From Lathyrus oleraceus (Eukaryota; Streptophyta; Magnoliopsida; Fabales; Fabaceae): DNA of 64,000 bases. The translations under genes and the position numbers were made by a program. The first letter of the stretch is position 1. Every line of letters begins with the position of its first letter. The notes below the pieces were generated by a model. It worked only from the letters and a program-made list of their open reading frames with translations. It was not told the DNA's origin and searched no databases. The DNA lies in contig NC_066584.1 of NCBI RefSeq assembly GCF_024323335.1, positions 429,388,319 through 429,452,318 of the forward strand, in the 5' to 3' direction. Positions 55,801 to 64,000 of this stretch are shown one piece after another.

Positions 55801-57513
55801 AACCTAATTCACTCAATAGTGCATGGAATTTTATGATTCGAAGCTCAACATGACCACAACAACAAGATCTACAAATATATCACAAGAATTTTGAGAATTA
55901 AGAGGATTGATTTGTAACCTCTTGAAGTGTAGATCTGGAATTAGCTTGATTCGAGGCTTGTAATGGCTTCAATATTCCTCTATAATGCTTGTACAAGTGA
56001 TTGGAGAAGAAATTGAGACTTAATTGCGCACGAATCTACCAAAACTTTGAATCACCATTGTTGCTTCAAGCTTCAAGAATGCTTCAATACTGCACCAATT
56101 CTCTTGATTCCACGTGCAAACTTGCTCCACAACACTTCAGGACCAAGGATTAAGCAATGGAAATGGTTCTTGTTTGAAGATTTGCAAGAAAATTTTGAGA
56201 GAAAATTTGATGAGTTTTTGATCTAGATCTGAAATAATGAATGTTCATCTGAAAAACAGTTAGGGTTTTGGTATATATATGTCATGCTAATTACCCTTTA
56301 ATCATGTTTAAGCCAATGCAAAGTGAGTTTAGCAAAAAATGAGGTGTATGTGCCAATGTGACTTTTTCACCCTTATGCATGATATGCATGTGAATAGTGC
56401 ATGAAAATTGATTTAATTTCACTCAAAATTCTGTTTTGGAGCCAATGGTGGTGGGAAAAAGATCAAATAATGCACCAATTTTAAATTTCAAGTTTTCCCT
56501 CCAAAAATCAAATGAATTACCAAATGCTCATGTGAATATAATTCATGTAATTCAATGTAGGATTTGGAAACTAGAGGTCAAAAGAAGAACAATGTAAAAA
56601 GAACCATCCAATTTGGAGCTTTAGTTGAGAAGTTATACTCATTTGAAGTCCAATGCATACTTTGTCAAGTTTTGATCATATCTCCTTAACCACACATGCG
56701 AAATTGATGATCTTGGACTTTTTGGAAATGGGAGAGAAAGATATACAACTTTCATGTTCAATAAAATTTCATTTGAAGATTTCTTAATGATGTAATATGA
56801 AGTTGAAGTTGGGTTAAAACCTTTCCATTTTTGGTAAGTTTGAATTATAGGTCACTTTCTATTTTTGGCAATTTTTGATCTGACCTCAAATTCTTCAAAG
56901 TAAGTGTTTGAAATGTCAAATGAGACTAGTTTGAACATGAATGAAATGTCTCTAACCACTTCCCACCTCCAAATCCAACAGTTGACTTGCAGTTGACTTC
57001 TGTTGACTTTTGATGACTTTTGAATGTTCTGATGAATTCTGAGCCTCTACCACTTGGGATTTTGCTTCAAAATGAAACCCTAGATTATACAAGCTCAATA
57101 AAATCATATGATGATCTCCACCTCAATAAAGACCTCGTCTCCTTGAAAAACCCTGACTGGTAGAATGCAACTGATTAGGGTTGACTAGAGGTCAAAACCC
57201 TAATCCCAAGGAATCTGGTCAGGAATAATGAATCATGATGATGATGTACCATCTCAACCAAGACAATACTCAACCTCCTTGAGGAAGCAAGAAACCCTAA
57301 TTGAAGCACAAACCTTAGATGATTAGTGATCAATTTATGAGACCCTCAAGCTTGAATCTTTCAACCTCTCTATCTTCTGAGAAAGACCTAGGAGGATGAC
57401 TTGCTCATTGTTTCCACATGATATGCAAAGATGTAATGCCTAATGTCCTACAAAATGAAATGCAATATGCTAAGCTAGTCCCAAGAGAGGAGGACAAATT
57501 TTGAGGTGTTACA
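52867..57513 (-). repeat. 3' LTR of a second minus-strand Ogre-type element (fourth)
   Basis: 4647 bp. On the minus strand it begins TGTAACACCTC and ends GCGGATGCGACA, close to the first Ogre's LTR end. It contains GGTGCTAATACCTTCCC (minus, 53029-53045) and a PBS look-alike TGGCGGCTCT (minus, 52911-52920). Direct repeats near 53395-53545 alternate CCAATCGCTGG and ACTCCA units. No gene is supported. Confidence 0.85.
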
Positions 57514-57526
57514 GCTGCCCCTATTC
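57514..57526 (-). promoter_or_regulatory. Polypurine tract of the fourth Ogre-type element
   Basis: Minus strand GAATAGGGGCAGC, identical to 30957-30969. Confidence 0.85.
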
Positions 57527-60060
57527 AATCCACTATGAACCTGTCGATATGAACAACCTCGGCTTTCAGATGATCAGGGTGAAGAGTGATTGAATACCAA
57601 GAACAGACGAACAATTTGCACTCTAATGGGAAATAATTAACAATGCCTGTCAGACTCGACAAAGAAACAATCTCAAAAGAAGAATCCGTCTGGTACGGAG
57701 AAAGTCGGCCTAAATACCGAACAGAAACGTTGACCTGGATACCAAAATAACTGGTAACACAGGGATAACTATGGCCTGAACGCCGCTCATCTGTCTGAAT
57801 ACTGAGCATCGGAACATGAGAGTATTGATATCGGTCTGAACACCGAGAGATTGGCCTGAACGCCCGAAAAACTAGCCTGAATGCCATTTTAGTCTGGATA
57901 CCACTTTGGTCTGGACACCACTTTGGTCTGGATACCGGAAACCTGGCATGAATGCCGCAAGCTACATCAATCTGAACTTCGGAAGCTTCTTCGATCTGAA
58001 AATCGAAAACTGGCCTGAGTGCCATAAGCGCGTCGACCTGAACGTCGGAAGCTTCTTCGATCTGAAAATTGGAAACTGGCCTGAGTACCCGAAAACTGGC
58101 TTGAACGCCACAATGGTCTGAATACCCGAAAAATGCCATGCCTGTCAGCATCGGCAGAGATAAGGGATAGTGATAAATGAGGTAGCACGCGTGCCAATGA
58201 CCCATGCTAGGGATAACAAGCCGTGAACCCACTATCCTCTATTCGACCCTAGCAAACGAGCAATTTGCGCTCAGTTGGGGATTTTTCTCTCTCTTTACTT
58301 TTCCTTTTTGAACCCCGAAACTTCTTAGATTAGCATTTCTATCTCCGCACGACAGAAACGCTTCCTCCAATATCGCACTACTGGGGAATACTGTTGATTA
58401 AAATCATGATGATAATCTCCGTAGAGTAACATCTTCACCTTCTGGCGAAACCACCTCTCAAACAATAACCACGACTTGAGACTAGCTTATGCTTGCAATG
58501 CTGATGCATGATGATTTTTTAGCGTAATGCTCCATAATCAGGGAAATGATACGCAATTAGCTATGCCATATGCTATGCTTATCTACATGATGAATGCATA
58601 AAAAGTATCCCCCTCAAGGGACTCTTCTAGGGAGCTCAGTGCATTTTGCTGAGGAACTCGATAGCACTCCAATCTCCACCCTGCTGGGGAATAGCACTGC
58701 TGCTGGGAAATAGGAAACCCTCACTAGGGATAACCTCCTCTGCACCCGACCCGCTTGGGGACTTTGCTGGGGAAGAAACCAACAACACACTATGTGGGGA
58801 AACCACAACCTTTGACTTGCTAGGGGAAAACCAGCCACGGACACCTCTGCTGAGGAAATAGCAACTTTCAGGCCTGGCTGCTGAGGAAACACCGATCTAA
58901 AACCTGTTGGGGAGATAACCATCCCGACCCTGCTAGGGAAGTCACAGACCTTGAATCCGCTGGGGAGATAACAATCCCAACTCTGCTTGGGGAAACAAGG
59001 AAAGTCTGGCACAGAACACCCGTAGACTCGTCGAACCCTGATATTCCACATCTAAACCCAGTATCCGCTTTCCACTTTTGAAAGCTCCTAGACTCGTCTG
59101 GACTTTTCTGATTCATCACCTTGTATCCTTGACCTCTTCGTACTCTACAGAGATCGAACCCCTCAAATTGGTATAAACTTTCCAATTCTTCAGACTTTGA
59201 AGAGTCTTCTTGATTAATTCTCAAGGATCGTCGTACGTCTTTCGCCGTCTTTCCACCATTCTTCAATCTCTTGTCCCTGATTGGACTCCACGGGGATCTT
59301 TTGTCAAAAGCTTCACATCACAACCTACAAGTGAGTGAAAACATCTAACAGCACCTGCAACAGAGATCGTTAGATAAAAACATGCCCCAGGTGTGCCAAG
59401 ATTTCAACACTTGGGGTCACTCAACCTTCCGAATAAGATTTCAAGTTTTCAATCTTATAAGCATGCCTTGGAAGGGACCTGTATGTCTTAAAATGCAAAG
59501 ATTCTTTACCACAAACAATTGGATGTTTTTGCAATCAAAGCGGTAATGAAAACAAAAACAAAATTATTTGACTGAATATGCATTTTATTGATTGAAAAGT
59601 GTGGCTCATAACTGAGCAATACAAAGGAAGCAATTCCTGAAAAGAGGTAATTGCGCACAAAAGGAAAAATCTATCCTAATGGCAATGTGAAACCGTGATC
59701 TCATCGAGTTCCAACTCGGTTACACCCCATATGTCCTCAGACTCTCCTTGCTTTCTGCCTTCTGAACAAGACGCTTCCGACCGATCCCTGTCGGGGGTTA
59801 TCCTGGTGGCTTAACCTAAGCAAACGATCATGCCATACGCAGTTGTTCGTTTCAATCCCTCTTTTGCCTGGACCGCCCTTTCGGGTTTTCAGTCCACCGG
59901 GATACCCTTTTTTGCCCAAGCCGCCCTTGTGGGGTTTTCGACTTGCCGGATGTACAGTTTTTTCTTCTTTTATATCCCTAATTTTTGCCCGAACCTTTTT
60001 CATTTTTTTCGGTTCGCCGGGATGCCCATTTTTGCCTGGACTATTTTATTCTTTTCGTCC
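57527..60060 (-). repeat. 3' UTR repeat region of the fourth Ogre-type element
   Basis: Three repeat blocks in the same order as in the first Ogre. About 57640-58170: short units of the GGTCTGAATACCG / TGGCCTGAATGCC type (reverse complements of the 30430-30780 units). About 58640-59000: CTGCTGGGGA(A/G)AT units. About 59850-60060: CCGGGATACCC/TTTTGCCC units next to the integrase end. The 57525-58232 open frame is a product of these repeats. The rest shows nothing codable. Confidence 0.8.
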
Positions 60061-61279
60061 AGCGGGTCTCTTTATACGAAGTATTTTTTAACTGCGTCCA
60101 CATTCACAGGGGATGGAAAATCTTCGCCATCCATGGTCGTTAACAACAAGGCTCCGCCAGAGAAAACCTTCTTGACCACGAATGGACCTTCATAATTGGG
60201 TGTCCACTTGCCCTACGATCATTTTGAGGAGGAAGGATCCTTTTCAGCACCATATCACCTACGTGATACACACGAGGTCGCATCTTTCGGTCAAAAGCAT
60301 GCTTCATCCGTTGCTGGTACAACTGCCCATGACAAATGGCTGCCAACCTCTTTTCCTCAATCAGGCTTAACTCTTCGTACCGAGTCCTTACCCATTCAGC
60401 CTCTTGCAATTTTACGTCCATCAGGACTCTCAAAGAAGGAATTTGAACCTCAACCGGTAGTACGACTTCCATTCCATACACAAGCGAGAAAGGCGTTGCC
60501 CCAGTAGATGTACGCACCGAGGTTCGATACCCATGCAATGCAAATGGCAACATCTCATGCCAATCCTTATAGGTCACAACCATTTTCTGCACAATCTTCT
60601 TGATATTCTTATTGGCTGCCTCGACCGCCCCATTCATCTTCGGACGATAAGGAGAAGAATTGTGATGTTCGATCTTGAATTCCCGACACAGTTCTGCCAT
60701 CATCTTGTTGTTCAAATTAGAACCATTATCAGTAATGATTCTCTCGGGAACCCCATATCTGCAAATGATGTCTCTCTTCAAGAATCTGGCAATGACCTGC
60801 TTCGTCACGTTTGCATAAGAGGCTGCTTCCACCCACTTGGTGAAGTAATCAATAGCCACTAATATGAACCGGTGCCCATTCGAAGCCGTAGGCTCAATCT
60901 TCCCGATCATATCAATGCCCCACATAGAAAACGGCCACAGAGATGACATCATAAATCTGGCATTTATGACACTTCCACACGAAATTGAAACATTGGGCCT
61001 CCATTGTCATCCAATAATAACCCGCCCTCAGCAGCTTCTTCACCATTGCATTCCCACTGGCATGGGTACCGAACGACCCCTCGTGAACCTCTTTCATTAA
61101 TTGGCTTGCTTCTCTGTCATCAACACATCTGAGCAAAACCCAATCGAAATTTCTCTTGTACAAAACCCCATCCTTATTCAAGTAGAACACCATGGCCAAC
61201 CTCCGCAGAGTCTTTCGGTCCTTCTTGGATGCTCCCTAAGGATACTCTTGGGTTTCCAGATAGCGCTTGATATCGTAAT
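60061..61279 (-). pseudogene. Fourth Ogre-type element: RNase H/integrase part (broken)
   Basis: On the minus strand from 61279: the end of the linker after RNase H, DGVLYKRNFDWVLLRCVD, an intact HHCC finger (HEGSFGTH...CHKCQ), a short deletion with frame change near 60940-60950, then the integrase core (60952-60140) with DDE residues in GIDMIG, TDNGSN and NGAVEAANKN, and the C-terminal VGDMVLKRILPP segment. A frameshift near 60200 breaks the last ~50 residues, which continue in another frame to about 60087. Very similar to 27640-28866. RT lies beyond the insertion at 61280 and outside the window. Confidence 0.9.
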
Positions 61280-62724
61280 TGTCATACCCCGATTTTGATC
61301 CTGAAATTTTTCCATTTTTTCTTTTATTTTTGCATTTGCATACATTCATCAGTATAAAATGGATTTTAATATCTTGACTCTTTTTTATTTTTAATTTGAT
61401 TTTAATTTCAAATTAAGTTTAATTCCAATTGTCAATTTAATCTTAATTGTTTATTTTTACTAATGATTAAAACTCTAATCGATTTTTATTTCCAAATGAA
61501 TGTTAGAGTTGATATCCAAGTAATTTTAAATGAATTATAGATTAATTTGTTTTTAATTTGGTTTTTTGCTGATTTGTTATTAGTAATTAAATTGATATTC
61601 AAACTAATATTGGATTATCCCTAAAAAAATCCACATCCATTTTTATGATCAAAATTCAAAATCCAAAATCCAAAATCCATTTTGCATCAATAATGCATTT
61701 CAAATCAAAATAATACATACCTTTCATAACATTCAGTAATGTCTAACTTTCAAATATCTCCAAACTCATTTTCATACATACATTTTCATGTAACATTCAA
61801 GCATAACAATGCATCACATCCATATCTATTTTTAAATCCATATCCAAAATCCATTTCCATTTCCATAAGCTACAAAGTCATGCTCCAAATTACATTTCAC
61901 AACTTTTTCTTACAAGTTCATAACATTACATGAAATCCTACAAGTACAATCCTAATGAACAATCAAAGCTCCATCAGGAATCTAAATTCAAGCATTCCAA
62001 TAATTCATTCCAAAAAAGAGTTCAACAACACATGATAAACAAAAGGTTTCAACATCGCTTTCCAATTCCTAATAAAACCTTCACACAAAAAAGAAGGAAA
62101 ATTGATCAACTCGTTATAGTTTACTAGAATCAAGAATGGCCAGTAATGCTGAAAAGTCAATTTTATTTACAAAGTAACAAAGTTAGCAAATAATAAGGGA
62201 GGAGCAGTTCATGCTCGCAGCCACGGATATACACATCAGTTGCATATGAAAGTATTATTGTTGCTGCTGAAGAACTTGGCAAAACCTGGCGGGAGGGTTG
62301 CCACTAGGCTTGAAATGTCGATACCTTGGGGTGCCTACTAGAAATAGTATCAGTACAGCAAAGGCAGAGCCTGCAGACAGCCAGAAACCAAGAGCCCATC
62401 ACTTCCTGGAATAGTAGGAACTCTGGCTTCCTTTCCAGCACGAATAACAAGGAATTTAATGAAAGAGTTGCGTTAAGAGAAGATATTTGTTATCACAGCT
62501 TCATCTCTGAAAAGCTATCTTGGCAAAGTGATTCATCCATAGCACATCAATTCATCACCATGCCGTGTCCACCTGCAATACCAATGTAAACTAAACCATA
62601 CAACAGTCATTCAATAATTACACGCATTGAATCAAATGATGATGCATACGGTGCTCACCTTGAACCGCACTATGTTGAATCAGCATTTGTGGAAATAATT
62701 TTTACCAAAGAAGAAGCTCTACTG

Positions 62725-63095
62725 AATGCCTTGAATAATAGCCGTCCTAGAAAAACAGGAACCATTTGGACATCAAGCTCTCATACAATAACAATTGTGA
62801 TTAGATCTGGAGTACTGTCATTGGCATGGGCTACCGTAATTTGGTTGGATTACCGGTCCTACGGCGATGATCCTTTTCAGCCTCATCGTTTTGTATACCC
62901 CATGGATGCTAGCTGAGTGTTATCATTCTGGTGATCCTCTTTTTGGAAAGAGAAGCTATACCTATGAAGATACAGTTCAGAACATTCTCGGCAGATACCA
63001 TTATACAGTTTGTGGATCAATTCAATACGTATGTCTTCGCTGTAGTGCAACAGGATATTCAATTGCAGTTTCTATTAGTATGATGGAAATGAAAA
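62725..63095 (+). pseudogene. Amino acid permease (AAP-type) fragment
   Basis: A plus-strand segment resembling the N-terminal third of plant AAP proton/amino-acid symporters of the plasma membrane. First frame: RKTGTIWTSSSHTITIVI then SGVLSLAWA (first membrane helix). After a frameshift at about 62836-62843 come GWITGPTAMILFSLIVLY (second helix), the conserved hydrophilic segment SGDPLFGKRSYTYEDTVQN, and CGSIQYV...GYSIAVSISMM (third helix). Similarity ends near 63095, and nothing like the remaining helices follows. No intron is seen across the fragment. A family protein has about 480 residues, so only a quarter is present. The family is recognised from motifs, not by a search. Confidence 0.78.
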
Positions 63096-64000
63096 TATCA
63101 GAGGCCATCGACAATGTGAGACCTGCATTTATCACAGTTCATGTCCAAATCGCAATTCGACCCATAATTCACAAAGCCACATCTTGACCATCAAGTCTAC
63201 AAATTGTGAGCCATGTTTTCCAAGTGTAAGTCGTAGTTTCCACTCATGCTAACATCAACCTTCAAGTCATCTGAAATTCCCAGCAACACGGGATGCATTC
63301 GAACCAAGACTTATGCAGCTAGTCATCGACACCCGCAGACATAGTTGTAAACCTGCGGAACATATCAAAAGTGTAAGCAAGAGAACGCACATGAGTATAT
63401 GGTAAGCTTATTCGAGTCGATGCATAAAAGTTGCCTACCTCTTGGAGTGACCGGCGAATCACTCGTTGCTTTAGGATCTTCGGTGGTCGGCTACATGGAT
63501 GCGGTGTCCTTATTCCTCCAACAGATTTTTTGTTTCTTGGATAAAACAGAACAGCAGTACCAATGCCAAATAGAAACTCCGCTCATCAACCAGCTTCCGA
63601 ATCGAGGTTTCTTCTTGCGCAATATGGCTGATGCGTCTTGTTAGAACCCGTTACTGCTGTCACTCAGAGTATTCGGACGGATGGTTCAGCAAGTGATTTT
63701 GTAACCTCTTCATAACCGGAGAAATTCCGGATGTATCTATCAAAACCACCTGCGATTTCCACCAAGCCAACAAACAATCATTTGCTATATGACAAACAAA
63801 GCATGGACCAAGATCCTGAGTCAATATTCCATTAAAAGTTATGTCTATCACCCAAAGAACATGTTCATTTCAGGATGATATAGTAGTCGGAAAGCTTACT
63901 CATGCAGATGATTTTGATATGAATTAGTGGCATTGTAACTCATGATTCTTTGGAGGTCATTGGACAACGCTTCCCTCAAGTGATATCAGTATTTGCTCAG
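63096..64000. other. Unrecognised sequence to the window end
   Basis: Short open frames on both strands (for example 63399-63644 plus and 63660-63851 minus) show no motif I can place. Base composition is less A/T-rich than at 61300-62100. It may be more of the element starting at 61280, or further decayed gene sequence. Confidence 0.4.

Larger units (their letters stand above)
61280..64000 (+). mobile_element. Further LTR-type insertion, start only
   Basis: The Ogre-type coding sequence stops abruptly at 61279. The new sequence begins TGTCATACCCCGATTTTG, resembling the TGTAATACCCC start of Ogre-type LTRs. The first ~0.9 kb is A/T-rich without frames. No PBS, PPT or retroelement domain is visible before the window ends, so the length and family are unknown. 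It contains the permease fragment at 62725-63095. The possible target duplication is GTAAT (61275-61279). Confidence 0.55.

Noticed and set aside
57525..58232. 235-codon minus-strand ORF
   Set aside because: Made of degenerate short repeats of the Ogre 3' UTR; the homologous region at 30185-30958 opens in other frames with unrelated protein sequence.
62725..63095. Functional amino acid permease gene
   Set aside because: Frameshifted between the first two helices and ends after about a quarter of the protein.
1..64000. Integrated plant pararetrovirus or other viral sequence
   Set aside because: All RT, integrase and gag segments fit LTR retrotransposons with matching LTRs, PBS and PPT; no movement protein or coat protein of a pararetrovirus was seen.

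Overview
This is plant nuclear DNA made almost entirely of nested LTR retrotransposons. The families point to a legume, most likely of the pea/vetch tribe: several Ogre-type Ty3/gypsy (Tat clade) elements with LTRs near 5 kb and a tRNA-Arg-type primer site, an Athila/Cyclops-type element with a tRNA-Asp-type primer site, and one Ty1/copia element. No intact host gene, tRNA, rRNA or CRISPR array was seen. The only host-type coding sequence is a broken amino acid permease fragment near the right edge.

Layout. (1) 1-9533: minus-strand Athila-like sequence in which two internal regions share one LTR (3290-4721), cut off at 9533. (2) 9534-36002: a plus-strand Ogre element with a truncated 5' LTR (to 10991), PBS, ORF1 (11910-13760), gag-protease (14086-25097), a probable intron (25098-25392), RT-RNase H-integrase (25393-28866), a repeat-rich 3' UTR and a 5.03-kb 3' LTR (30970-36002). 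A copia element (17166-24647, TSD CTGTC) sits in its protease-downstream region. (3) 36008-44552: a structurally complete but non-autonomous Athila-like element on the minus strand, flanked by AATAC. It keeps gag, protease and an ATHILA ORF-1-like ORF but has no RT, RNase H or integrase. (4) 44553-46636: part of an older plus-strand Ogre-type element (gag end, protease, intron, RT start). (5) 46637-52866: the 3' LTR and 3' UTR minisatellite of a minus-strand Ogre-type element. (6) 52867-61279: the 3' LTR, 3' UTR and integrase of another minus-strand Ogre-type element, inserted in (5). (7) 61280-64000: a further insertion starting TGTCATACCCC, with a degenerate amino acid permease segment.

Inferred order of events: (4) is oldest. 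It received the Ogre of (2) and the element of (5). (2) then received the copia element, and the Athila element (3) landed exactly 5 bp outside the Ogre 3' LTR. (5) was split by (6), and (6) by (7). Every coding region except the gag of element (3) carries nonsense codons or frameshifts, many consistent with C-to-T (CAG/CAA to TAG/TAA) decay.

The most unusual signals are a dyad-symmetric repeat (TGACACGG...CCGTGTCA arms) present in both the LTRs and the internal spacer of the Athila-like elements, coding defects shared by several copies of that family, an eight-fold GTTAACCGGTTAAC palindrome array in the copia leader, a PBS look-alike inside three Ogre-type LTRs, and the permease fragment. 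No wholly new system is demonstrated.
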